Shown here one piece after another: positions 34,177 to 42,398 of a DNA stretch of 62,244 nt. The position numbers and the translations under genes are program-made. Numbering within the stretch: the first letter of the stretch is position 1; every line of letters starts with the position of its first letter. Origin of the DNA: Deltaproteobacteria bacterium HGW-Deltaproteobacteria-15. GTDB taxonomy: Bacteria; Desulfobacterota; DSM-4660; Desulfatiglandales; HGW-15. The DNA is taken from NCBI GenBank assembly GCA_002840535.1, contig PHBH01000043.1, forward strand, positions 1 through 62,244. Direction: 5' to 3'. The notes beneath the pieces were generated by a model that was not told the DNA's origin, made no database searches, and worked only from the letters and a program-made list of their open reading frames with translations.

Positions 34177-35826
34177 ATGAAAACGGAGCATTTGAAGTGC
34201 GATGTCCTTTGTGTGGGCGGGGGGATCGGCGGCCTGATGGCGGCTATCCGGGCGGCTGAGCTCGGGGCCAAGGTCATTGTGGCCGAGAAGGGCAACGTTA
34301 TCCACAGCGGAAAGGGAGGCGGCGGCTGCGACCATTACCTGTGCTACATCCCGGAAGTGCACGGGTCGGATATGGATGCGTATATCGAAGAGATGCTGCA
34401 GACGCAGCAGGCAATGAACTTCCAGAACCTAGGCATGAAAAGGATCCGCACCCATATTGCCAACACGTTCGATATCATCAAACTCTGGGACAGTTGGGGC
34501 ATTCCCACAAAGCAGAATGGAAAATACTACTTTGCAGGGCACGCGTTCCCCGGGGGATACCGATGCCTTCTCAAGTATGAGGGACTGAGACAAAAACCGA
34601 TTCTGACCGAGCAGGCGCGCAAGAGAAAGGTGAAAATCGTCAACCGTGTGATGGTTTTCGACCTGATCTCCGATGGAAGCGTTGCAGGGGCCGTGGGCCT
34701 CGACACGCGGAGCGACAAGATCATCTCCTTTGAGGCGAAGAGTGTTATTCTGGGCACAGGTGGGACCACAAGGTTGTACCCGGCGCCGACACCAGGCTGG
34801 CTGAACAACAACGCTACCAGGCCCAGCATGACCGGAGACGGTCGGACAATGGCATTTCGCGCGGGGGCAGAACTGCAGGATGTGGAGATGAGGGTCCTTC
34901 ACGTAGGGCCCAAGTACATTGCGCGATTCGGTCAGGCGACCTGGATCGGCGTGTTCCGCGACCCTCATGACAGACCTATCGGCCCTTTCGTAACCAAGCC
35001 TGAAAGACACTATGGCGACATCACCCCGGAGGTAAACAAGGCCATATTTGCCGATTATGCCAAATCGGGAAGAGGCCCGGTTTACATGGACGGGAGGGGA
35101 ATGTCGGATGAAGACTACGAGTACATGATGCATTGGCTTGTCCATGAGGGAAACTCCTCGGTCATCCAACACATGAAGGATGAAGGGATAGACTACAGAA
35201 AACACCCTGTGGAATTCATGACCTATGACCACGGTTGCCAGGGCAGAATTGTTACCAATGAAAAGGGGGAAACCTCCCTGAAAGGTCTTTACGCTTTGGG
35301 AGACGAGCTGGCGAACGGGATTTCCAACGCATCGGTCTTTGGATGGATCTGCGGCGAGAATGCCGCGAACTACAGCAGGAATGCCGGGACGCCCGAGCCG
35401 CCAAAGATGAATGAAATGATAGAAGACAAAATTCGTCTTGTTCAGGAGCTCCGAAGCCGGAGAGACGGCGCCGATTGGAGGGAGGTGAACATTGCGCTCC
35501 AGCAGATCATGCAGGATCATGCGGGGGCATCCCGATCCCAGGCCCTGCTCGAAGCAGGCTCGTTCCACCTGTCCAGGATCAAGAAAAAGGCATACGAGAT
35601 CATGATGGCCGGGAATCAGCATGAGGTGGGTCGATGCCTGGAGGTTCTCAACCTCATCGATCTGGGAGAGCTCGTCTTTCTTGGGGCTATTGACCGGAAG
35701 GAGACCAGGGGAAACCATATTCGAGTCGACTATCCGCTCACCAACCCAAGATTCAACAAAAAGATCCACATCATCAAGAAGGTTGATGGAAAACCGGTCA
35801 CAGAGTGGCGGGATATAAGCAAGTAA
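34177..35826 (+). CDS. AprA-like/fumarate-reductase-type FAD flavoprotein, module 2
   Basis: 549 residues from the ATG at 34177, which follows GGGAGG. The FAD motif is VLCVGGGIGGLMAAIRAAEL, followed by the substrate-loop region VIHSGKGGGGCDHYLCYIPE. The C-terminal FAD site is LKGLYALGDELANGISNASV, and the tail has DRKETRGNHIRVDYPLTNPR, which in the family includes an Arg for substrate carboxylate or AMP. It belongs to the same superfamily as the 26561 protein but is clearly diverged. It is encoded behind tctCBA and before an AprB-like ferredoxin, giving transporter-flavoprotein-ferredoxin in the same order as module 1. The substrate is unknown. Confidence 0.82.
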   Translation: MKTEHLKCDVLCVGGGIGGLMAAIRAAELGAKVIVAEKGNVIHSGKGGGGCDHYLCYIPEVHGSDMDAYIEEMLQTQQAMNFQNLGMKRIRTHIANTFDIIKLWDSWGIPTKQNGKYYFAGHAFPGGYRCLLKYEGLRQKPILTEQARKRKVKIVNRVMVFDLISDGSVAGAVGLDTRSDKIISFEAKSVILGTGGTTRLYPAPTPGWLNNNATRPSMTGDGRTMAFRAGAELQDVEMRVLHVGPKYIARFGQATWIGVFRDPHDRPIGPFVTKPERHYGDITPEVNKAIFADYAKSGRGPVYMDGRGMSDEDYEYMMHWLVHEGNSSVIQHMKDEGIDYRKHPVEFMTYDHGCQGRIVTNEKGETSLKGLYALGDELANGISNASVFGWICGENAANYSRNAGTPEPPKMNEMIEDKIRLVQELRSRRDGADWREVNIALQQIMQDHAGASRSQALLEAGSFHLSRIKKKAYEIMMAGNQHEVGRCLEVLNLIDLGELVFLGAIDRKETRGNHIRVDYPLTNPRFNKKIHIIKKVDGKPVTEWRDISK

Positions 35827-35834
35827 GAAGAAAG

Positions 35835-36001
35835 TAAACAGTAAGCAGTAAGCAGTAAGCAGAAAATCTGAAGCGCGGAGCAGGGATGTAGAATGGGTAG
35901 ACCCCGACAGGTATTAAGCCGGGGGAAACCTATCAATTCAGAGACCAGGACCATAGGATTGGCAGGACTGTAGGATGGGTAGAGCGGAGCGAAACCCATC
36001 A
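35835..36001. repeat. CAGTAAGCAGT words and two GGATGGGTT units
   Basis: AACAGTAAGCAGTAAGCAGT starts 10 nt after the flavoprotein stop codon. It is followed by a GTAGAATGGGTAGACCCCGA unit (35887-35934) and a GTAGGATGGGTAGAGCGGAG unit (35970-36000). Confidence 0.82.
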
Positions 36002-36048
36002 ATTTAGAGATCAGAAATTCTACGTAAGAAATATTGAAGGAGGTTTAT

Positions 36049-36270
36049 ATGCCGCCTATTATCGATGAGACCAAATGCAAACGCTGTGGAACATGTGTGG
36101 ACACCTGCAGCGAAGACGTTTTCTACGGATGGAGGAAGAAGCAGATTCCTCAGGTCAGCTACCCGCAGGAGTGCGCCTACTGTAACGGCTGTGTGGAAGA
36201 GTGTCCGGAAGGGGCGATCAAACTCAGAATTCCCCTGCCGATGATGCTCCTGTACAAACCGACTGCTTGA
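36049..36270 (+). CDS. AprB-like dicluster [4Fe-4S] ferredoxin
   Basis: 73 residues. The start at 36049 follows GAAGGAGG. Two cluster motifs are present: CKRCGTCVDTC and CAYCNGCVEEC followed by PEGAIKLRIPLPMM. The spacing and the tail resemble the ferredoxin part of AprB and the C-terminus of the 28607 protein. It is the likely electron partner of the flavoprotein encoded 222 bp upstream. No other function is indicated. Confidence 0.88.
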   Translation: MPPIIDETKCKRCGTCVDTCSEDVFYGWRKKQIPQVSYPQECAYCNGCVEECPEGAIKLRIPLPMMLLYKPTA

Positions 36271-36301
36271 GGATCCACAGATTACGCAGATTTCAGGCAT
36301 T

Positions 36302-36422
36302 GAACCGCCAAGACGCCAAGTGCGCCAGGAAGAAAGTTGTTGTTCGTCTGCCGGCAGATGCCGGCAGACGAACAACAAATCTTAGCGTTTTTCTTCGCGT
36401 CCTTTGCGCCTTCGCGGTTATT
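36302..36422. repeat. AACCGCCAAGACGCC palindrome with TGCCGGCA core hairpin
   Basis: Outer arms TTGAACCGCCAAGACGCCAA and TTTGCGCCTTCGCGGTTATT flank a perfect core hairpin, TTGTTGTTCGTCTGCCGGCA paired with its complement across a 3-nt loop (36338-36380). The T-rich side is 5', so it is not a terminator. Confidence 0.8.
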
Positions 36423-36546
36423 CTTTTCGTGTTCTTCGCTGTGAAAACGAAGGTTAATTGCCAATTCCCCGCCCATTGCCTAGAATGACTCCAAAGTGTA
36501 GCCTGGTTTACAGAAAGGGCCCATTCTCTTCGACTAAGATCGCATT

Positions 36547-37119
36547 ATGATAGAACTCAGGATTCACGGCCGCGGCGGACAGGGGGCGGTACTCGCCTCC
36601 GAGATGTTCGTCGATACTCTTCTCCGGGAGGGCAAGCACGCGGCATCTTTTCCCTTCTTCGGCTTCGAACGAAGGGGAGCCCCGGTGGTCGCATTCCTGC
36701 GCTTCGATCAGAAGCCGATTCTTCAAAAAGACCAGATCTATCGTCCGGATTGCCTGGTGGTCATGGACAACACGCTTTTCAAGGCTGTGGACGTTTTTCA
36801 GGGAATCAAATCGGGCGGCATCCTTGTTTTGAACGAGAGCAGGGATCCCTCTGCGCTCTCGCTTCCGCCCCAGATTCAAAAGCTCGGACTCGTGGACGCC
36901 ACCAGGATTTCCATGGAGACCATCAACACATTCATCCCCAACACTGCCATGCTGGCTGCTCTTTGCAAGACGACCGGGTGGGCTGGATACGGGTCCTTGA
37001 AAAAGGCCGTTTCAGAATCCATGGACCGCAGGATTCTCAAGAACAACCTCATTATTTTGGAACGCGCCTTCCGGGAGACCAGGATTTATGAGCGGAGGGG
37101 AGAGGGGGCATGGAAATGA
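36547..37119 (+). CDS. padE: 2-oxoacid:acceptor oxidoreductase gamma subunit (PadE-like)
   Basis: 190 residues, matching the gamma domain of pyruvate/2-oxoacid:ferredoxin oxidoreductases: IELRIHGRGGQGAVLASEMF at the start, then FPFFGFERRGAPVVAFLRFD and INTFIPNTAMLAALCKTTGW. It is the first of five genes whose order (gamma, delta, alpha, FAD protein, beta with ferredoxin) is that of padEFGHI for NAD-dependent phenylglyoxylate dehydrogenase of Azoarcus/Aromatoleum. It overlaps the next gene by 10 bp. The ribosome site is weak. The substrate may be phenylglyoxylate or another 2-oxoacid. Confidence 0.8.
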   Translation: MIELRIHGRGGQGAVLASEMFVDTLLREGKHAASFPFFGFERRGAPVVAFLRFDQKPILQKDQIYRPDCLVVMDNTLFKAVDVFQGIKSGGILVLNESRDPSALSLPPQIQKLGLVDATRISMETINTFIPNTAMLAALCKTTGWAGYGSLKKAVSESMDRRILKNNLIILERAFRETRIYERRGEGAWK

Positions 37120-37373
37120 AAACTCCTTTTGAAGCCCCAATTGGAAGGGACCTCTATGTGGTCAAAACCGGGGACTGGCGTTTCCAGAAACCGGTTGTGA
37201 ATAGCGAGAAGTGCACTCTTTGCGGCATCTGTTTCATCTTCTGTCCGACCAATTCCATCCGAAAAACCGAGAACTGCTACGAAGCGGACCTGGACACCTG
37301 CAAAGGATGCGGAATCTGTGCGAATGAGTGCCATGCGTCGGCCATAACCATGGAGATGGAGAGAAGGGGATGA
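37110..37373 (+). CDS. padF: 2-oxoacid:acceptor oxidoreductase delta (ferredoxin) subunit (PadF-like)
   Basis: 87 residues. Two [4Fe-4S] motifs (CTLCGICFIFC and CKGCGICANEC) after a short N-terminal lead match the PorD-type delta subunit. It takes electrons from the TPP centre of the beta subunit. GGAGGGGAGAGGGGG upstream is a strong ribosome site serving ATG 37110 or 37116. It overlaps padG by 4 bp (ATGA). Confidence 0.85.
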   Translation: MEMKTPFEAPIGRDLYVVKTGDWRFQKPVVNSEKCTLCGICFIFCPTNSIRKTENCYEADLDTCKGCGICANECHASAITMEMERRG

Positions 37374-38554
37374 GCCGCATAAAGGCAATGGACGGCAACA
37401 TGGCTGCGGCTTACGGAGCGGTGCTCTGCAGGCCCACAGTTCTTGCCGCCTATCCGATCACGCCCCAGACCCCGCTCGTGGAATACCTCTCCAACTTCAT
37501 TGCCGACGGCCGGCTTCAGGCTGAGATGGTGGAAGCGGAAAGCGAACATTCCGTCCTCAGCGTTCTCCATGGGGCGTGCCTTGCCGGCGGAAGGGTCTTC
37601 ACCGGCACATCCTCCCAGGGGCTTGCCCTGATGTATGAGCCCTACATCCGCACATCCACCTTGAGGCTCCCCATTGTGATGGCGATTGCAAACCGCGAGA
37701 TCATCTCCCCTCAAAGCGTCTGGGGCGGGCAGCAGGATGCCGTGACCCTTCGCGATGCAGGGTGGATACAGATCTTCTGCGAGAACAACCAGGAGATCAT
37801 GGATTCGGTGATCATGGGGTACAGAATTGCCGAAGACAAGGATGTCCTCCTCCCCCTCAATATCTGCTATGACGGGTTCTACCTCTCCCACATGTCCGAA
37901 GGGGTGTCCATCCCTTCCCAGGATATGGTCGACCGTTTTCTCCCTCCCTTTACTATCGATCACATCAAGCTCGATCCTGACGACCCCATGTCCGTGGATC
38001 CCCTTACGCCCGGAGACCTGCTGACCGAATACCGCTACAAACACGTGCGTGCGCTGCACAAGGCCAGAGAGGTCATAGACCGGGTGGATAGGGAGTTCTC
38101 AAAGCTGTTCAAAAGAAGCTATGGAGGACAGGTGGAGGCTTACCGGACCGCGGATGCCGACCTCCTGCTGGTGACCATGGGAAGCCCTTCAGGCACAGCC
38201 AAATTCGCAGTGGATCTTGCAAGGGAAAAGGGGATCGGGGTAGGCCTGCTCAAGGTCCGTACGCTGCGGCCGTTTCCTGTGGAAAAACTGGTCGAAGCGG
38301 CACAGGGGAAAAAGGTGATCGGCATTATCGATCGGAATGTCTGCTTTGGATGGGGCACAGGGGTGGTGTTCATGGAAGCCAAGGCGGCCCTGGGACCCCT
38401 TGCCGGGGAAAAACGGCTTCTCAACTACATCGGAGGTCTCGGGGGCTCTGACATCACGGTGGATCATATCCTGGGGGTCATCCGGGAAATGGAATCGGCA
38501 GCAAACGGGAAAGAGATTCAAGAGGTAAAGTGGCTTGGCCTTTCGGAAGTCTGA
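37370..38554 (+). CDS. padG: 2-oxoacid:acceptor oxidoreductase alpha subunit (PadG-like)
   Basis: 394 residues. PorA-type marks are LAAYPITPQTPLVEYLSNFI, EAESEHSVLSVLHGACLAGG, FTGTSSQGLALMYEPYIR and the C-terminal VGLLKVRTLRPFPVEKLVEA. With beta it forms the thiamine diphosphate site and the CoA-dependent half. The start at 37370 (coupled to padF) was chosen over an upstream in-frame ATG at 37328. It overlaps padH by 20 bp. The size and neighbours fit PadG, the alpha subunit of phenylglyoxylate dehydrogenase. Confidence 0.88.
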   Translation: MSRIKAMDGNMAAAYGAVLCRPTVLAAYPITPQTPLVEYLSNFIADGRLQAEMVEAESEHSVLSVLHGACLAGGRVFTGTSSQGLALMYEPYIRTSTLRLPIVMAIANREIISPQSVWGGQQDAVTLRDAGWIQIFCENNQEIMDSVIMGYRIAEDKDVLLPLNICYDGFYLSHMSEGVSIPSQDMVDRFLPPFTIDHIKLDPDDPMSVDPLTPGDLLTEYRYKHVRALHKAREVIDRVDREFSKLFKRSYGGQVEAYRTADADLLLVTMGSPSGTAKFAVDLAREKGIGVGLLKVRTLRPFPVEKLVEAAQGKKVIGIIDRNVCFGWGTGVVFMEAKAALGPLAGEKRLLNYIGGLGGSDITVDHILGVIREMESAANGKEIQEVKWLGLSEV

Positions 38555-39767
38555 AAAAGTCGTCCTGATCGGCAACAGCCATGCGGCAGTTGCGGTCATC
38601 GAAACCCTGAGGCGGGAAGGTTTCCAGGGACATTTGACCCTCGTCTCCGAAGAGAAGCTGCCTGTCTTCTCCCCCACTGCCCTCCCCTATCTTTTCGCCA
38701 GCAAGGAAAAGGGATCCCGCTGTCTCAGGCCCGTAGAATTCTATCACGGTCTCTCCGTGATCCAGGAGAGGGCGGTCTCGATCGATCCCGATCGATCTCA
38801 AGTCATTGTCGAAAGCGGCGCCAGACTTCATTACGACCGTCTCGTGCTTGCGACCGGGGCATCCGCGGCCCCGGTTGTTCTCGACACTGCGTCAGGAGAT
38901 CAAGCGTTCACCCTCCGCAGAGCGCCGGATCTGGAGCGGATCGAAAAGAGGGCAAAGAGGAGCCGCAAGATCCTTATCCTGGGCGGAGGGCTGATCGGAC
39001 TCCATCTGGCCGAGGTATTTTCCGAAGAAGGGAAAGAAGTCCTTGTGCTGGAATTGAAAGACCAGATCCTTCCCGGCCTCGTCCACAGGGAGCTTTCAGG
39101 AGTCCTCATCGACCATTATGAGCGGAAAGGGATCCGGATCCGGCTCGGCTCGAGCATTAAAGGGATCCATGATCATGAGGCGGTACTCTCCAGCGGCGAA
39201 TCGGTTGGAGCCGACCTGGTCCTTGCGGCAGTGGGGATCAGGCCCAATGTGGAAATTGTCCGCGATACGAAAGTTGCCGTCCGGGAGGGGATCCTCGTCA
39301 ACGAGCGGATGGAAACGAATGTGAATGGGATATACGGCTGCGGGGACGTGGCCGAATACCGGGATTTTTTCACCGGCAGGAGCAGATTGAACCCGAATGT
39401 CATCAGCGCCGCGGAACAGGGGAAAAGGGCGGCCGAAAGCATCATGGGCAAAGGGGAACCGCATCCGGGCGTGATCTCGATAAACACATTCCGGTGCATG
39501 GGGTGGAATCTTTTCAGCCTCGGCCGGTTCGAGCCCGATGGCGGGGATGTCATGCTGGAGGAGTTGAACGAAGAGACCGGTTCTTTCAAACGACTGGTCT
39601 TCAGGGACGGCACGATGAAAGGGATGCTCCTCCTGAACTGCCCGGCAGACGGAGGAGTTTTCTACAACCTCATCAGGAGACAAGTCCCTCTCAAGGGAAT
39701 GGAAGAGCGGATCTTCGGAGATCCCCTGCGATGGGGGAAGAGGCTGTCATGTCAGGAGAGAAGTTGA
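38535..39767 (+). CDS. padH: FAD/NAD-binding subunit of the 2-oxoacid dehydrogenase (PadH-like epsilon subunit)
   Basis: 410 residues from a TTG start with AGAGGT nine bases upstream, inside the padG 3' end. It is a pyridine nucleotide-disulfide oxidoreductase fold: FAD motif VVLIGNSHAAVAVIETL, NAD motif KILILGGGLIGLHLAEVFSE and the second FAD motif GIYGCGDVAEY. No redox-active CxxxxC is seen. In the Azoarcus enzyme the equivalent subunit passes electrons from the Fe-S subunits to NAD. That would make this complex NAD-reducing rather than ferredoxin-reducing; this is inferred from gene order and fold. Confidence 0.82.
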   Translation: MAFRKSEKVVLIGNSHAAVAVIETLRREGFQGHLTLVSEEKLPVFSPTALPYLFASKEKGSRCLRPVEFYHGLSVIQERAVSIDPDRSQVIVESGARLHYDRLVLATGASAAPVVLDTASGDQAFTLRRAPDLERIEKRAKRSRKILILGGGLIGLHLAEVFSEEGKEVLVLELKDQILPGLVHRELSGVLIDHYERKGIRIRLGSSIKGIHDHEAVLSSGESVGADLVLAAVGIRPNVEIVRDTKVAVREGILVNERMETNVNGIYGCGDVAEYRDFFTGRSRLNPNVISAAEQGKRAAESIMGKGEPHPGVISINTFRCMGWNLFSLGRFEPDGGDVMLEELNEETGSFKRLVFRDGTMKGMLLLNCPADGGVFYNLIRRQVPLKGMEERIFGDPLRWGKRLSCQERS

Positions 39768-39819
39768 GGAAACCAAGATTTCTCGGCTTCGCCTCGAAAT
39801 GACATGGCGGCACAGTCAT

Positions 39820-39928
39820 GTAGGATGGGTAGACCCCGGCAGGTCTTAAGGCGGGGGAAACCCATCAGACATTGGATAGCTTGAAACATCAATCCCGATG
39901 GGTTTCGCTTCGCTCTACCCATCTTACA
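39820..39928. repeat. GGATGGGTTGAGCG hairpin
   Basis: The left unit is the GTAGGATGGGTAGACCCCGG variant. The right unit is GATGGGTTTCGCTTCGCTCT followed by ACCCATCTTAC. It interrupts the pad-like operon between padH and padI; just upstream is a GATTTCTCGGCTTCGCCTCG-AAATGAC word. Confidence 0.88.
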
Positions 39929-39941
39929 ATTACAATAAAGT

Positions 39942-41249
39942 ATGATCCAGAAACACGGAATTCAACGAGACGAAACGAAGTGCATCGGCTGCAGGGCCTG
40001 CGAGGTCGCTTGCAGCCTCGCTCATCAGGCCCCGTACCGGCTCGATCGATCCAACGTGACCGGCGCAAGGTTTGAGGGCGAGGCGCTATTTTCCGTATGC
40101 CGCCACTGCGAGCAGCCGGAGTGTCTCCTTGTCTGCCCTGTCGGCGCAATTCACCGGAGTTCGGCAGGCATCGTTAAAATCGATTCCCGCACCTGCGTGG
40201 GCTGCGGAATTTGTGCAGCAGCCTGCCCGCATGGAGGGATACGCATTCATCCGGAAAAGGCCGACAAGTGCGACCTCTGCGGCGGCAATCCTCTTTGTGT
40301 CGCTCTCTGCCCGGAAGGGGCGCTGCAATATCAGGATCAGACCAGCATGGCCGTCGACTGGAAAAGCTCGGAGGATCTTGTCTCTCCCGGAATCTCATCC
40401 TGCCTGGGCTGCAATGCCGAGCTGGCCCTCAGGTTCGTTCTCAGGACCCTCGGCAGGAACACCATCCTCGCCATTCCACCAGGATGCATGGGCGGTGTAG
40501 GGGTTGTCGGATTCGGCATGACAACCGGCGCCAGGGTCCCTGTGTTCTTTCCCCTTCTCGATAACATCGCTTCCATGCTCTCAGGCGTCAAGAGGGAGTA
40601 TTCCAGGAAAGGGGTCGATGTAAATGTCGTGGCCTTTGCGGGCGACGGAGGCACCGCGGATGTGGGGTTTCAGTGTCTCTCTGCAGCGGCAGAGCGGGGC
40701 GAGAATATCATCTATATCTGCTACGACAACGAAGGCTACATGAACACAGGATTTCAGAGGAGCGGCACCACGCCCCTGGGCGCGTGGACCAGCACCACGC
40801 CAGTGGGAAAGACCGGTTCAGGGAAGAAGCAGCGGAGCAAAAACCTGCCGCTCATCATGGCCGCCCACGAGATCCCCTACGCTGCAACGGCCTGCATGTC
40901 CTACCCAGCCGATTTTGAGCGCAAGCTCCGCAAGGCCATGGCCGTGAAAGACGGTCTCGCGTACATCCATCTCCTGACCCCCTGCCCCACCGGTTGGAGA
41001 TTCCCGAGCGAGAAGGGTATTGAAATCGGAAGACTTGCAGTGGAAACGGGTTTCTTTCCCTTATGGGAAATGGAAAGGGATGTCTATCGCTTCACAGTGG
41101 ACATCGATGAGTTGAAACCTGTGGAGGAGTTGCTCAAGAGCATGGGAAAATATCGCCACCTGAAAAAAGGCCAGATCGATTCCATCAGGGAGTCCCTCGT
41201 AAAGAGAATGGGGATGATCAGGTCTCTTGCGGAGCGGACCGAGAATTGA
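39942..41249 (+). CDS. padI: 2-oxoacid:acceptor oxidoreductase beta subunit fused to a four-cluster ferredoxin domain (PadI-like)
   Basis: 435 residues. Residues 1-140 form a HycB/DmsB-like ferredoxin domain: CIGCRACEVAC, CRHCEQPECLLVC, CVGCGICAAAC and CDLCGGNPLCVALC. The remainder is PorB: CLGCNAELALRFVLRTLG, the thiamine diphosphate motif GDGGTAD near 233 with N in YDNEGYMNTG, and TPCPTGWRFPSEKG. Ordinary PorB is about 290-310 residues without this N-terminal domain; PadI has such an extension. The gene is separated from padH by 174 bp containing a repeat hairpin, and no good ribosome site is visible. Confidence 0.85.
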   Translation: MIQKHGIQRDETKCIGCRACEVACSLAHQAPYRLDRSNVTGARFEGEALFSVCRHCEQPECLLVCPVGAIHRSSAGIVKIDSRTCVGCGICAAACPHGGIRIHPEKADKCDLCGGNPLCVALCPEGALQYQDQTSMAVDWKSSEDLVSPGISSCLGCNAELALRFVLRTLGRNTILAIPPGCMGGVGVVGFGMTTGARVPVFFPLLDNIASMLSGVKREYSRKGVDVNVVAFAGDGGTADVGFQCLSAAAERGENIIYICYDNEGYMNTGFQRSGTTPLGAWTSTTPVGKTGSGKKQRSKNLPLIMAAHEIPYAATACMSYPADFERKLRKAMAVKDGLAYIHLLTPCPTGWRFPSEKGIEIGRLAVETGFFPLWEMERDVYRFTVDIDELKPVEELLKSMGKYRHLKKGQIDSIRESLVKRMGMIRSLAERTEN

Positions 41250-41256
41250 AGAATGT

Positions 41257-41335
41257 AAATCCGAAGCACGAAATCCGAAACTCGAAACAAATTGAAATGA
41301 CCAAATCACAATGATCGCATTTCGAATTTTACCGA
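41257..41335. repeat. AATCCGAAGCACGAAATCC half element
   Basis: The words AATCCGAAGCACGAAATCCG and AAACTCGAAACAAATTG match the left arm of the 4.9, 43.5 and 55.6 kb palindromes. The right arm is missing, or degraded to GCATTTCGAATTT. Confidence 0.65.
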
Positions 41336-41345
41336 AAGGGACTTC

Positions 41346-42056
41346 GTGAAGAAAAGCTTCGATTCTCCCTGGGTGAGAGACAATATCGGGGATTACCGGA
41401 ATGAGCTGGACCTGCTGCTGAAGTCCGCCCAAATGAGAGCCTATAAGGGGGGGCAGCCCGTTTACATCCAGGGAGAGCGAAGCCGAACCTTTTATTTTCT
41501 TCTGAGGGGAAAGGTCAAGATCAGCATCTTCCGGGAGGACGGCAGCGAAAAGATCCTGGCCATTCAGGAAGGGAACACCTTTTTCGGGGAAAGCGCGGCC
41601 TTCGACGACCAGCCCTATTTTGCAACCGCTACGGTGCTTGAGCCTTCGGAAATCTATGTGGTCTCAAGAGACGCCCTCTCCAGGGTCATACGCGAAACGC
41701 CCTCTATTGCCTTCATGCTGATGAACGCCCTCATCCGTAAGATGAGGCTCCTAGCCTTCCAGGTTGAAGATCTTTCATTCCTGGATGCACAGAAAAGGGT
41801 CGTCCATATCCTCCTCAAGCTGGTCCACGAACTCGGCGTGGAGAAGGAAGACGGCCTCCATATTCAGAAAAGAATCACGCATGATGACCTTGCCCGTCTC
41901 ACAGGTCTTTCACGGGTGACCGTGACGAACGTTCTCAATTATCTTGAAAAGGTGAACATACTGAAAAAGCGGAGGTGCAGCCTTACGATCACGGATCATG
42001 AGAGGCTGGTGAATCTCCTGGGCGGCGGATTGAGTGGTGAAGAAGAGAACCTCTAA
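41346..42056 (+). CDS. Crp/Fnr family transcriptional regulator
   Basis: 236 residues from a GTG start with AAAGGGA upstream. The cyclic-nucleotide-binding-type effector domain spans about 20-140 (GGQPVYIQGERSRTFYFLLR, FFGESAAFDDQPYFATATVL). A long dimer helix follows, then a winged helix-turn-helix near 170-225 (ITHDDLARLTGLSRVTVTNV). No N-terminal cysteine cluster of the FNR type is seen. It stands between the pad-like genes and the third importer and probably controls one or both. No convincing Crp/Fnr box was found nearby. Confidence 0.88.
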   Translation: MKKSFDSPWVRDNIGDYRNELDLLLKSAQMRAYKGGQPVYIQGERSRTFYFLLRGKVKISIFREDGSEKILAIQEGNTFFGESAAFDDQPYFATATVLEPSEIYVVSRDALSRVIRETPSIAFMLMNALIRKMRLLAFQVEDLSFLDAQKRVVHILLKLVHELGVEKEDGLHIQKRITHDDLARLTGLSRVTVTNVLNYLEKVNILKKRRCSLTITDHERLVNLLGGGLSGEEENL

Positions 42057-42063
42057 CGGAGAA

Positions 42064-42280
42064 GAGGTGAACGTCCAACATCGAACATCGAACGTCCAAC
42101 GTCGAACGAAAAAACCCCTGGCTGCGACAGAGGAGTACTGGTCAGGATAATCTTCATGGCAGCCCCGTAGGATGGGTTGAGCCCGGCAGGCAGTAGGCCG
42201 GGGGAAACCCATCGATTCGGGACACCAAGAATTCCGGAAACCATTACCGATGGGTTTCGCTCCGCTCAACCCATCCTACA
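42064..42280. repeat. GAACATCG words and GGATGGGTT hairpin
   Basis: GAACGTCCAACATCGAACAT words lie at 42067-42108 directly after the regulator stop codon. A hairpin unit follows at 42167-42280 (GTAGGATGGGTTGAGCCCGG and complement). Nothing coding is seen up to the dctP start at 42399, whose leader also carries a CAACATCGAAC word. Confidence 0.85.
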
Positions 42281-42398
42281 CTAATGTGCGAAGAGCGTGT
42301 CCTTTGTGGTTGGAGAAGACGTTCAAAAGAAGAACACGAACAATCATGAAGTTATGTCAAATGTGGGAAGCGTTCAACATCGAACAGGAGGTAGAGAA

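Noticed and set aside
34429..35769. A 446-codon open frame on the minus strand
   Set aside because: It is antisense to the module 2 flavoprotein and has no ribosome site or family motif; long antisense frames are expected at this base composition.
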